Below are positions 27,758 to 35,298 of a DNA stretch of 64,000 nt, one piece after another. A program made the position numbers and the translations under genes. Source of the stretch: Cryptosporangium arvum DSM 44712 (GTDB lineage: Bacteria > Actinomycetota > Actinomycetes > Mycobacteriales > Cryptosporangiaceae). Positions within the stretch are counted from its first letter, which is position 1, and each line of letters opens with the position of its first letter. The notes under the pieces are model-generated. The model was not told where the DNA came from. It saw only the letters and a list, made by a program, of their open reading frames with translations, and made no database searches. The stretch spans positions 7,847,913-7,911,912 of the forward strand of contig NZ_KK073874.1 in NCBI RefSeq assembly GCF_000585375.1, read 5' to 3'.

Positions 27758-27801
27758 CGACGAATCGGGGCTATGGCGCGCGCCATAGCCCCGATTCGTC
27801 G
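27758..27801. terminator. 44-bp perfect palindrome, strong terminator after the PhoH gene
   Basis: Every base from 27758 to 27801 pairs with its mirror (centre between 27779 and 27780), giving a potential 20-bp stem after allowing a small loop. It begins 9 bp after the PhoH stop on the minus strand and ends transcription before the SDR gene. Confidence 0.85.
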
Positions 27802-27809
27802 ATCAGCTG

Positions 27810-29237
27810 TTAATGCGGCAGGTCTTCCAGCATTTCGGTGACCAGCGCGGCGATCGGCGAGCGCTCGGAGCGCGTCAGCGTCACGTGCGCGAACAGCGGA
27901 TGCCCCTTCAGGGTCTCCACCACCGCCGCGACACCGTCGTGGCGCCCGACCCGGAGGTTGTCCCGCTGGGCGACGTCGTGGGTCAGCACGACCCGCGAGT
28001 TCGCGCCGACCCGCGAGAGCACGGTCAGCAGGACGCCCCGCTCCAACGACTGCGCCTCGTCGACGATCACGAACGCGTCGTGCAGCGACCGGCCGCGGAT
28101 GTGGGTCAACGGCAGCACCTCGAGCAGTCCTCGACCCATCACCTCCTCGACGACCTGGTCGCTGACCAGCGCGCCGAGCGTGTCGAAGACCGCCTGTCCC
28201 CAGGGGCTCATCTTCTCGGCCTCGCTGCCCGGCAGATAGCCGAGTTCCTGGCCGCCCACGGCATAGAGCGGACGGAACACCACGACCTTCTTGTGGGCGC
28301 GCCGCTCCATCACCTGCTCGAGGCCGGCACAGAGCGCCAGCGCCGACTTGCCGGTGCCGGCGCGACCGCCGAGCGACACGATGCCGACCTCGTCGTCGAG
28401 CAGCAGGTCGAGCGCGACGCGCTGTTCGGCCGAGCGACCGTGCAGGCCGAACGCGTCCCGGTCACCGCGGACGAGACGCACGGTCTTGTCCGGGCGGACC
28501 CGGGCCAGCGCCGAGCCGCGGCCGGAGTGCAGCACCAGACCGGTGTGGCACGGCAGGCCCTGCGCCGCCGCCAGATCGATCGACTCCTCACCGTAGAGGC
28601 GAGCCATCTCCTCGTCGCTGATGTCGACATCGACCATGCCGGTCCACGGCCGTTCGGCCACCGACACCATCTCGGCGCGGTACTCGTCGGCGTTCAGGCC
28701 GACCGCACCGGCCTTGACCCGCAGCGGCACGTCCTTGGTCACCAGGACCACGTCCGCGCCGTCGGCGGCCAGGTTCAACGCCACCGCGAGGATCCGGGCG
28801 TCGTTGGTCTCGGCGCGGAACCCGATCGGCAGGTTGTCGGTCGAAACGTGGTTCAGCTCGATGCGCAGGAAGCCACCGGCCTCGTTGACCGGCACCGGCA
28901 CGTCCAGGCGGCCGTAACGAACCCGCAGGTCGTCGAGCATGCGCAGCGTCTGCCGGGCGAACCAGCCCAGCTCCGGGTGGTGCCGCTTGCCCTCGAGTTC
29001 GGTGATGACGACGAGCGGAAGGACTACCTCGTGCTCCGCGAACCGCCCGAGCGCACCCGGGTCGGAGAGGAGAACGGAGGTGTCGAGGACGTACACCGTC
29101 TTAGCTGGGTGGCCCTCCGCACGCGGCGCCCGCTCACGCGAACGCTTGGTAGCGGAGTCCGAAGCGGACGGTGCCTCCACGGGCGCGACGACCTCGTCAG
29201 GTACGAAGTCGTTTTCTGAGGTACGACGATCGGACAT
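27810..29237 (-). CDS. PIN–PhoH family RNA-processing ATPase (PhoH2 type)
   Basis: 475 residues from ATG 29237 (ribosome site AGGAG). Two domains: an N-terminal PIN nuclease (about 45–180) starting [17 protein letters not shown] with [15 protein letters not shown], and a C-terminal PhoH P-loop ATPase (about 245–470) with Walker [33 protein letters not shown], Walker [11 protein letters not shown] and [10 protein letters not shown]. In mycobacteria this architecture (PhoH2) is a sequence-specific RNA helicase/ribonuclease described as part of a toxin–antitoxin-like pair. I found no PhoAT-like antitoxin frame overlapping the 5' end here. The leader has two stable hairpins. Confidence 0.93.
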   Translation of the reverse strand: MSDRRTSENDFVPDEVVAPVEAPSASDSATKRSRERAPRAEGHPAKTVYVLDTSVLLSDPGALGRFAEHEVVLPLVVITELEGKRHHPELGWFARQTLRMLDDLRVRYGRLDVPVPVNEAGGFLRIELNHVSTDNLPIGFRAETNDARILAVALNLAADGADVVLVTKDVPLRVKAGAVGLNADEYRAEMVSVAERPWTGMVDVDISDEEMARLYGEESIDLAAAQGLPCHTGLVLHSGRGSALARVRPDKTVRLVRGDRDAFGLHGRSAEQRVALDLLLDDEVGIVSLGGRAGTGKSALALCAGLEQVMERRAHKKVVVFRPLYAVGGQELGYLPGSEAEKMSPWGQAVFDTLGALVSDQVVEEVMGRGLLEVLPLTHIRGRSLHDAFVIVDEAQSLERGVLLTVLSRVGANSRVVLTHDVAQRDNLRVGRHDGVAAVVETLKGHPLFAHVTLTRSERSPIAALVTEMLEDLPH

Positions 29238-29254
29238 GAGGTGCTCCTGGTCCC

Positions 29255-29327
29255 GTGGGCGCGCACCCGTGCGCCCACTGGCTCGCCGGATCCGGTACCC
29301 GCCCCACGGGGCCGGGTGCCGGCCCCG
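29255..29327 (-). other. Two hairpins in the leader of the PIN–PhoH gene
   Basis: Stem 1: 29255–29262 with 29271–29278 (8 bp), 17 bp upstream of the PhoH start codon. Stem 2: 29307–29315 with 29319–29327 (9 bp, 3-base loop). They could form a structured 5' UTR that masks initiation, or the outer one could end transcription from uppS 166 bp upstream. Seen in sequence; the role is inferred. Confidence 0.45.
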
Positions 29328-29492
29328 CGACGAAGACAACCGATCGAGGTATCAACGCCTGGGCCTCCCGGGTGGGATCGAGAACCCCACCGGAATCAAA
29401 GCTACGCCTTCCTCACGGCTTCCGGCGCTGTATCGCCCAGATCCGCCGTACCAGTGTGTGAACATCACGTAACCGGACAGGATCGGAAGCGG

Positions 29493-30260
29493 TCAGACCC
29501 CAAACCGTCGATTGCGCCGCGCGTAGTCACGCAGCGCCCGCAAGAAGTCGGTCCGACGGAAGTCGGGCCAGTGCGCGTCGCAGAAGTAGAACTCCGAGTG
29601 GGCGCTCTGCCAGAGCAGGAACCCGGAGAGCCGCTGCTCCCCCGACGTGCGGATGACCAGGTCGGGGTCGGGCTGGCCCTTGGTGTAGAGGTGCTCGGCG
29701 ATGTGATCGACGTCGATCACCTCGGCCAGCTCCTCGATGCGGGTGCCGAGGCCGGCGTGCTCGTGCAGCAGCGACCGCACCGCGTCGGCGATCTCGCGCC
29801 GGCCGCCGTAGCCGACCGCGATGTTCACCGACATCCCGGTCCGGCCGTGGGTGCGCTCGGCGGCGTCCTTCAACACCCGCGCGGTGTCGGATGGCAGGAG
29901 GTCCAGCGCGCCCACCATCCGCAGGCGCCACGGTTGAGCGTCGGCCGCGAGATCGGTGGCGACCCCTTCGATGATGCGGAGCAGCGGTGCGAGCTCGCTC
30001 TCCGGCCGGGTCAGGTTGTCGGTGGAGAGAAGCCAGAGCGTCACGACCTCGACGCCCTGATCCGCGCACCAGCCGAGGACGTTCTCGATCTTCCGGGCAC
30101 CGACGTGGTGCCCTTCGTTCGGGTCGTCGAACCCGGCCTCGCGTGCCCAGCGCCGATTGCCGTCGAGGATCACCCCGACGTGCCGAGGGCGCGGTTTACC
30201 GGTCAGCTCGCGGACTAGCCGCCGCTCGTAAAGGGAGTAGATGACATCCCGAACAGCCAC
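29493..30260 (-). CDS. uppS: Cis-prenyl transferase, probably (2Z,6E)-farnesyl diphosphate synthase
   Basis: 255 residues counted from GTG 30260. The frame continues upstream, but through the pckG terminator hairpin, so longer starts are unlikely. The catalytic Asp is D33 in ILDGNRRWAR; later conserved segments are NIAVGYGGRREIADAVR and RTSGEQRLSGFLLWQSAHSE. The LSTDNLTRPESELAPLL region is closer to the short-chain mycobacterial Z-FPP synthase (Rv1086) than to the long-chain decaprenyl enzyme. The product would prime decaprenyl-phosphate synthesis for cell-wall glycan carriers. As in M. tuberculosis, a HlyIII-family gene lies in the neighbourhood. Confidence 0.9.
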   Translation of the reverse strand: MAVRDVIYSLYERRLVRELTGKPRPRHVGVILDGNRRWAREAGFDDPNEGHHVGARKIENVLGWCADQGVEVVTLWLLSTDNLTRPESELAPLLRIIEGVATDLAADAQPWRLRMVGALDLLPSDTARVLKDAAERTHGRTGMSVNIAVGYGGRREIADAVRSLLHEHAGLGTRIEELAEVIDVDHIAEHLYTKGQPDPDLVIRTSGEQRLSGFLLWQSAHSEFYFCDAHWPDFRRTDFLRALRDYARRNRRFGV

Positions 30261-30298
30261 CCCGGCAGGGTACGCCTCAGAACGGGGCACTTGGAACG

Positions 30299-30324
30299 GC
30301 CCGGTCGGCCGAGGCCGACCGGGC
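30299..30324 (-). terminator. Hairpin terminator after pckG
   Basis: Perfect 12-bp inverted repeat (30299–30310 with 30313–30324) starting 11 bp past the pckG stop on the minus strand, ahead of uppS. Confidence 0.82.
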
Positions 30325-30335
30325 ACCACTACTAA

Positions 30336-32174
30336 CTACTGCACGCCCAGTTTCGTCTTCAGCACGTCGAGTTCCGACCACAGAACGCCAGGAAGCTTGT
30401 CACCGAACTTCTCGAACCATTCGGTGACCTGCGGGATTTCCGCCTTCCACTCCTCCGGGTCGACGGCGAGCGCCGCCGCGACCTGCTCCTCGGTGAGGGC
30501 GAGCCCGGTGACGTCGAGCGACCCCGGCGCCGGCACGTGACCGATCGGCGTGTCCACCGCGTCGGCCTTGCCCTGGATCCGCTCGATGACCCACTTCAGC
30601 ACCCGGCTGTTCTCGCCGAAGCCCGGCCAGAGGAAACCACCGTCGGCGTCGCGCCGGAACCAGTTCACGTAGAAGATCTTCGGGAGCTTGGAGGCGTCGC
30701 CGGTCGGGCCGCCCTTGCCCATCTCGATCCAGTGGCGGAAGTAGTCGCCGCCGTTGTAGCCGATGAACGGCAGCATCGCCATCGGGTCGCGGCGCACGAC
30801 GCCGACCGCGCCGGCCGCCGCCGCCGTGGTCTCCGAGGAGAGCGTGGCCCCGAGGTAGACGCCGTGGTTCCAGTCGCGGGCCTCGCTGACCAGCGGGATC
30901 GTCGTCTTGCGGCGGCCGCCGAAGAGGATCGCCGAGATCGGGACGCCCTTCGGGTCCTCCCACTCGGGCGCGATGATCGGGCACTGCCCGGCCGGTGTGC
31001 AGAAGCGGGAGTTCGGGTGCGACGAGGGCTCGTCGGAGTCCGGCGTCCAGTCGCGACCCTTCCAGTCGGTCAGGTGCGCCGGGGGTTCGGAGGTCATGCC
31101 CTCCCACCACACGTCACCGTCGTCGGTGAGCGCGACGTTCGTGAAGAGCGAGTTGCCGCGGTCGATCGTCCGCATCGCGTTGGCGTTGGTGTGCCAGCCG
31201 GTGCCCGGAGCGACGCCGAAGAAGCCGAACTCGGGGTTGAGCGCGTAGAGGCGGCCGTCCTCGCCGAAGCGCATCCAGGCGATGTCGTCGCCGAGCACCT
31301 CGACCTTCCAGCCGGGGATCGTCGGCTCGAGCATCGCGAGGTTGGTCTTGCCGCACGCCGACGGGAACGCGGCGGCGACGTAGTTCACCTCGCCCTGCGG
31401 GTCGGTGAGCTTGAGGATCAGCATGTGCTCGGCGAGCCAGCCCTCGTCCCGCGCCATCACGCTGGCGATCCGCAGCGAGAAGCACTTCTTGCCGAGCAGC
31501 GAGTTGCCGCCGTACCCGGAGCCGTAGCTCCAGATCATCCGCTCCTCCGGGAACTGGACGATGTACTTCTCCGGGTTGCACGGCCAGGCCACGTCGTCCT
31601 GGCCCGGCTCGAGCGGCGCGCCGATCGAGTGCAGCGCGGGCACGAACGTCGCGTCGTCGCCCATCTTCTCGAGCACGTCGGTGCCCATCCGCGTCATGAT
31701 CCGCATGCTCGTGACGACGTACGCGGAGTCGGTGATCTCGACGCCGAACATCGGCTCGGCCGCGGTGAGCGGACCCATGCAGAACGGAATGACGTACATG
31801 GTCCGGCCCCGCATGCACCCCCGGTACAGGCCGGTCATGATCGTCTTCATCTCGGCCGGGTCCATCCAGTTGTTCGTCGGACCGGCGTCGTTCGGGTCGA
31901 CCGAACAGATGAAGGTGCGCTCCTCGACCCGAGCCACGTCCGACGGATCGGTGCGGGCCCAGAACGAGTTCGGTTTTTTCTTCGGATCGAGGCGGACCAG
32001 GGTGCCGCCGTCGACCAGTTCGTCGGTCAGGCGGACCCACTCGTCGTCGGATCCGTCGACCCAGACGACCCGATCCGGGGTGGTGAGCTCGGCGGTTTCA
32101 CGCACCCAGGTGAGCAGTTCCTGGTGCGCGGTCGGGGCATCGGCCAGGCCGGGAATCGCGGTGGGGGCTGACAT
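30336..32174 (-). CDS. pckG: Phosphoenolpyruvate carboxykinase (GTP)
   Basis: 612 residues from ATG 32174, the normal size of GTP-dependent PEPCK. It converts oxaloacetate and GTP to PEP, GDP and CO2, the entry step of gluconeogenesis. The kinase-1a P-loop with its hyper-reactive cysteine is [13 protein letters not shown] (C274, K276). The PEP/oxaloacetate-binding segments [10 protein letters not shown] and [20 protein letters not shown] and the C-terminal [17 protein letters not shown] are intact. It is flanked by its own terminator and a 286-bp divergent promoter region shared with trhA. Functionally it fits with glpX and the fumarases encoded in the same window. Confidence 0.97.
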   Translation of the reverse strand: MSAPTAIPGLADAPTAHQELLTWVRETAELTTPDRVVWVDGSDDEWVRLTDELVDGGTLVRLDPKKKPNSFWARTDPSDVARVEERTFICSVDPNDAGPTNNWMDPAEMKTIMTGLYRGCMRGRTMYVIPFCMGPLTAAEPMFGVEITDSAYVVTSMRIMTRMGTDVLEKMGDDATFVPALHSIGAPLEPGQDDVAWPCNPEKYIVQFPEERMIWSYGSGYGGNSLLGKKCFSLRIASVMARDEGWLAEHMLILKLTDPQGEVNYVAAAFPSACGKTNLAMLEPTIPGWKVEVLGDDIAWMRFGEDGRLYALNPEFGFFGVAPGTGWHTNANAMRTIDRGNSLFTNVALTDDGDVWWEGMTSEPPAHLTDWKGRDWTPDSDEPSSHPNSRFCTPAGQCPIIAPEWEDPKGVPISAILFGGRRKTTIPLVSEARDWNHGVYLGATLSSETTAAAAGAVGVVRRDPMAMLPFIGYNGGDYFRHWIEMGKGGPTGDASKLPKIFYVNWFRRDADGGFLWPGFGENSRVLKWVIERIQGKADAVDTPIGHVPAPGSLDVTGLALTEEQVAAALAVDPEEWKAEIPQVTEWFEKFGDKLPGVLWSELDVLKTKLGVQ

Positions 32175-32460
32175 CGGATCACTCCTCGGATGGGCGCACG
32201 ATGACCAAGTCCCGACCGTTCGCCGAAAACACAAATAGACCGCGCATCGGCGGGTTCCGGTCGGGGTTTCCCGTCAGCCTAAACCCGGCATCGCGGCCCG
32301 ACGGGCGTCCGCATTGTGAGAACTCGCATAGGGAACGATTCAGTCGCGCAAGCCCATGAGCAGTCCGTTCACCGTCGTGAAGCCGAGGTTTCATCAGCTT
32401 TGACGCATGCACAGCGCGCGCTCACGCCAACCAAACCTACGGTGGCGTAACCTCGGAAGC
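32175..32460. promoter_or_regulatory. Divergent promoter region of pckG and trhA
   Basis: 286 bp with no supported gene. It must hold the promoter of the glucose-responsive type of gene pckG on one strand and of trhA on the other. A TTGACG hexamer at 32400–32405 could be a –35 for trhA, but no good –10 follows at the right distance. Nothing more can be claimed. Confidence 0.4.
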
Positions 32461-33210
32461 GTGCCAAGCGATGAGAGTCTGCAAACGGACAACCTCGCGG
32501 CCGCCGGAGTGACGATCACGGACGTCGCAGAGGAGACGGCCGACGGTTCGCCGGTCCTGCTGAGCCGCGATCCCCTGGGCCGGCCGCGCATGCGTGGTTG
32601 GCTGCACGTCTACGCGTTCGGCGTCGCTGCGGTCTGCGGCATCGTGCTCTGCAGCATCGCCGCCGCCCGCCCGGGGTGGTCCTACTTCTACGGGTGCCTC
32701 GTGTACAGCCTCACCGTGTGCGGGCTGTTCGGTACGAGCGCGCTGTACCACCGCCGGATCTGGGGTCCGCGGGGCTACGCCACGATGAAGCGTCTCGACC
32801 ATTCGATGATCTTCATTTTCATCGCCGGGACCTACACCCCCTTCTGTTTGTTCCTGCTCGAACCGCCGAAAGCCGACTGGCTGCTCGCGGTCGTCTGGAT
32901 CGGCGCCGCGGCCGGCGTCGCGCTGAAGATGGTGTGGCCGAAGGCGCCGAAGTGGCTAGGAACGCCGCTGTACATCGCGCTCGGCTGGATCGCGGTGCTG
33001 GTGCTGCCGGAGATCGGGCACGCCAGCGTCACCGCACTGGTGCTGCTCGCCGTCGGCGGCGTGATCTATTCGGTCGGCGCGGTGTTCTACGCCGTCGGCT
33101 GGCCGAACCCGTGGCCACGCACGTTCGGCCATCACGAGTTCTTCCACGCCTGCACGCTGGTGGCCGCGGTCTGCCACCACATCGCGATCTACTTCGCGGT
33201 CTTCGCCTAA
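32461..33210 (+). CDS. trhA: Hemolysin III/PAQR-family membrane protein
   Basis: 249 residues from GTG 32461 (an upstream in-frame ATG at 32407 adds 18 residues). Seven predicted helices after a cytoplasmic N-terminus. The family's metal-site residues are visible: SALYHR after the second helix, LDHSMIFIFIAGTYTPF, and GHHEFFHACTLVAAVCHHIA near the end. Bacterial members regulate membrane energetics or lipid homeostasis; the hemolysin name is historical. In M. tuberculosis the homologue (Rv1085c) is next to the Z-FPP synthase gene; here they are separated by pckG. A convergent hairpin terminator follows. Confidence 0.92.
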   Translation: MPSDESLQTDNLAAAGVTITDVAEETADGSPVLLSRDPLGRPRMRGWLHVYAFGVAAVCGIVLCSIAAARPGWSYFYGCLVYSLTVCGLFGTSALYHRRIWGPRGYATMKRLDHSMIFIFIAGTYTPFCLFLLEPPKADWLLAVVWIGAAAGVALKMVWPKAPKWLGTPLYIALGWIAVLVLPEIGHASVTALVLLAVGGVIYSVGAVFYAVGWPNPWPRTFGHHEFFHACTLVAAVCHHIAIYFAVFA

Positions 33211-33225
33211 TTTCTGTCGCGATTG

Positions 33226-33264
33226 CACAGAAGGCCGACCCTGAACCGGGGTCGGCCTTCTGTG
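33226..33264. terminator. Bidirectional hairpin terminator
   Basis: Perfect 16-bp stem (33226–33241 with 33249–33264) with a 7-base loop, between the convergent stops of trhA and the gene 33320–33955. Confidence 0.85.
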
Positions 33265-33319
33265 TACTACCTGTTTCGACGCTGAGCGCCGGCACGTCGT
33301 CGGCGCGGTGAGGTATCCC

Positions 33320-33955
33320 TCAGTGGGTGACCTCGGGATCGTCCGTGTCCGGGCCGGCAGGTTTCGCGTCGGCGTTCGCGTCGTCCGCGGTGCCGGCGTC
33401 CGGCCCGGCGGCACGGACCCGATCGACCTCGCTCATCGCCGAGCGGAGCTGATCGAGCCAGTTGTCGGCGTTGCGCCCCACGAGCCGTACGCACCACGAC
33501 AGTGCGTCCGACCGGGACCGCGCCACCCCCGCGTCGACGAGCGTGTCGAGCACCTGGCGCTCGGGCTGCCGTAGCCGGGTCATCACCGGGGCCGAGTGGG
33601 TGGTGAACAGCTCGCGCGTCCCACCGGCGACGGCGCCCCACGAGACCTTGCGGCCGTAGCGGTGCTCACCCTCGCGGGCGACCCGGATCCGCGCGTCGCG
33701 CGTTTCCTCCCGGAACCTCGCGATCAGGCCGGCCTCGTGGCCGGCCTTGTCGGCGTCCGACGCGTCGGACACGTGCTGGATCGGCAGCGTGCCCACGACC
33801 AGGATCTCATCCCGGTCGACCTGTACCTCCGGTGCGCCGGTGAACCATCCGGTCGGGAGGCGCCCGGCGAACCAGGCGGGTGCGTCCTCGGCCGGGGGGA
33901 GGTCGGCCTGTTGCCAGCCGCCCGATCGCCCGAACCCTCTTCCTTGTCCGCGCAT
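33320..33955 (-). CDS. Conserved-looking protein of unknown function, possible DNA-binding C-terminal segment
   Basis: 211 residues from ATG 33955, supported by a strong GAAGGAGG site. The N-terminus is Gly/Arg-rich (RGQGRGFGRSGGWQQ), then PAWFAGRLPTGWFTGAPEVQ and DEILVVGTLP, a charged helical middle (ARFREETRDARIRVAREGEHRYGRK, first 18 shown by position 85–110), and near 140–180 RQVLDTLVDAGVARSRSDAL then WCVRLVGRNADNWLDQL, which resembles a ribbon-helix-helix-like helix pair. The last 30 residues are acidic and disordered. I recognise no named family. A tandem TGTAAT motif directly upstream would suit autoregulation by such a protein. Confidence 0.8.
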   Translation of the reverse strand: MRGQGRGFGRSGGWQQADLPPAEDAPAWFAGRLPTGWFTGAPEVQVDRDEILVVGTLPIQHVSDASDADKAGHEAGLIARFREETRDARIRVAREGEHRYGRKVSWGAVAGGTRELFTTHSAPVMTRLRQPERQVLDTLVDAGVARSRSDALSWCVRLVGRNADNWLDQLRSAMSEVDRVRAAGPDAGTADDANADAKPAGPDTDDPEVTH

Positions 33956-33981
33956 CTCCGCCTCCTTCAAGCGTTGCACTG

Positions 33982-33995
33982 ATTACAGCATTACA
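33982..33995 (-). promoter_or_regulatory. Tandem TGTAAT motif upstream of the unknown gene
   Basis: On the minus strand the sequence reads TGTAAT-GC-TGTAAT, 27 bp before the start codon of gene 33320–33955. Short direct repeats like this are typical of ribbon-helix-helix or sigma-factor contact sites. Either copy could also serve as a –10 element. Confidence 0.4.
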
Positions 33996-34039
33996 CGCTC
34001 ACGTGATTGCGGCCAGATCCCGCTGACAACTCGGCTTGA

Positions 34040-34059
34040 ATGAGTGAGGCCTCACTCAT
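34040..34059. promoter_or_regulatory. 20-bp perfect palindrome, likely TetR operator
   Basis: The sequence from 34040 to 34059 is fully self-complementary (half-site ATGAGTGAGG) and ends one base before the TetR start codon. Perfect symmetry, length and position are those of an autoregulatory TetR-family operator. Confidence 0.8.
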
Positions 34060-34827
34060 ATGATGGCCGGCATGACACCTCCGGAACGCCGACGCGCGTC
34101 GGCCCTCAGTCCTGAACAACGCCGCGAGACGATCGTGCGCGCCGCCCTTCCCCTCGTCGCCGAGCGCGGTGCCGCGGTGACCACGGCCGAGGTCGCCCGG
34201 GCGGCCGGGATCGCGGAGGGCACGATCTTCCGGGTCTTCCCCGACAAGAACGCTCTGCTCGACGCGGTGGTGGTGGAGGTTCTGCGCCCGGATCACGTGA
34301 TCGCCGAGCTCGAGTCGATCGACCTGGATCAGCCCTTGGCGGTACGCCTCACCGAAGCCGGCGAGGCACTGGCCGCCCACTTGATGCGGCTGGGCGCGGT
34401 GCTGGGCACCCTGCACGCCACGGGTCGCCCCCTCGAACGCCATTCGGGCGCCCCCGCCGACGAGCCCGCCCGAACCGGCACCGCAGACGGTGCGGGCGCG
34501 GGTGGGAATGCTCGCCCGGGGGCTGGGCCGGCGGAGTACTTCGAGCGGGCCGACAGCACCCGGGCCGCCGCCGCCCGGCGGGATCCGACACGCGGGCGGA
34601 GCCTCAGCCGCGACGAGAGCCAAGCGGCGACGAACGCCGCGGTCGCGGAGCTGTTCGAGCCGGAGCGCGAACACCTCCGAATCACCCCGGACGAGGCCGC
34701 CGGGGTCTTCCTCAGCCTGCTGTTCGCCCGGGGCCGCCAACCCCGACCGGCCGCCGACCTGGAGACCACCGTCGACGTCTTCCTCTACGGCGCCCTCGAC
34801 GTGCCGGCCCCGGGCCCCCGCCCGTGA
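34060..34827 (+). CDS. TetR/AcrR-family regulator with unusual central insert
   Basis: 255 residues from ATG 34060 (34063 and 34072 are also possible). The DNA-binding part is canonical: RRETIVRAALPLVAERGAAV, TTAEVARAAGIAEGTIFRVF and DKNALLDAVV. The ligand domain is interrupted by a low-complexity stretch of about 55 residues rich in Gly/Ala/Arg (about 128–185), longer than usual for the family. The gene sits directly behind a 20-bp palindrome that overlaps its expected promoter and overlaps the DUF6069 gene by 4 bp (GTGA), so regulator and small membrane protein form one autoregulated unit. Confidence 0.92.
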   Translation: MMAGMTPPERRRASALSPEQRRETIVRAALPLVAERGAAVTTAEVARAAGIAEGTIFRVFPDKNALLDAVVVEVLRPDHVIAELESIDLDQPLAVRLTEAGEALAAHLMRLGAVLGTLHATGRPLERHSGAPADEPARTGTADGAGAGGNARPGAGPAEYFERADSTRAAAARRDPTRGRSLSRDESQAATNAAVAELFEPEREHLRITPDEAAGVFLSLLFARGRQPRPAADLETTVDVFLYGALDVPAPGPRP

Positions 34828-35285
34828 GCCGGGCCGGAACCCGGGCGCTCGCGGTGCTGGGCTCGACCGCCGCCGCCGTCGCCGGTTGGGTCGTGATCGG
34901 CCCGATCGCGGGCGCCGACCTCGTGGTGGAGGGCAACAACGGCCGCACGATCACGGTCGGCGTCGGCGCCGTGATCTTCCTGTCGGTGCTGGCCGGGCTC
35001 GTCGCCTGGGCCCTGCTCGCGCTGCTCGAACGATTCACGAGCCGTGCCCGCCCGATCTGGGTCGCGCTCGCCGCCGTCGGACTGCTGCTGAGCTTCGCCC
35101 CACTCACCGGTTCGGAGGCGAGCACCGGCACACGCGTCGGCCTGGGACTCCTGCACGTCCTGGTCGCCGCGATCCTCGTCCCCGTGATGTGGCGTTCCGG
35201 TGCGCCGCGCGCCCGGCAACTCACCGGGCCTACGACGGGTCCCCGGGCCTACGACGCTCGAGACGAGCCCGAGAAGGCGTCGTAG
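34824..35285 (+). CDS. DUF6069-like four-helix membrane protein
   Basis: 153 residues, GTG start coupled to the TetR stop. Four predicted membrane helices (about 7–27, 42–67, 76–93, 106–124) with short loops and a conserved-looking middle VGVGAVIFLSVLAGLVAWALL. It matches the actinobacterial DUF6069 type, which often travels with TetR genes and has no known function. The last 20 residues are polar and are encoded within the repeated arm of a hairpin that overlaps the stop codon. Probably the target controlled by the adjacent TetR, perhaps a permeability or resistance factor, but this is inference. Confidence 0.8.
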   Translation: MSRAGTRALAVLGSTAAAVAGWVVIGPIAGADLVVEGNNGRTITVGVGAVIFLSVLAGLVAWALLALLERFTSRARPIWVALAAVGLLLSFAPLTGSEASTGTRVGLGLLHVLVAAILVPVMWRSGAPRARQLTGPTTGPRAYDARDEPEKAS

Positions 35286-35292
35286 GCCCGGG
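35242..35292. terminator. Terminator hairpin overlapping the 3' end of the DUF6069 gene
   Basis: 16-bp inverted repeat (35242–35257 with 35277–35292). The stop codon of the gene 34824–35285 lies in the right arm. The left-arm core also occurs as a direct copy near 35226–35237, so the gene's 3' end is built from repeats of one short sequence. Confidence 0.65.
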
Positions 35293-35298
35293 TTCGCG

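Noticed and set aside
29238-29492. PhoAT-like antitoxin frame upstream of the PIN–PhoH gene
   Set aside because: No frame overlapping the PhoH start has a ribosome site or plausible composition; only an in-frame N-terminal extension and hairpins are seen.
30261-30329. Longer N-terminus for the cis-prenyl transferase
   Set aside because: It would be encoded by the pckG terminator hairpin and does not match the family start; GTG 30260 fits.
30537-32171. 544-codon open frame antisense to pckG
   Set aside because: Mirror of a highly conserved enzyme gene; no domain and shadow composition.
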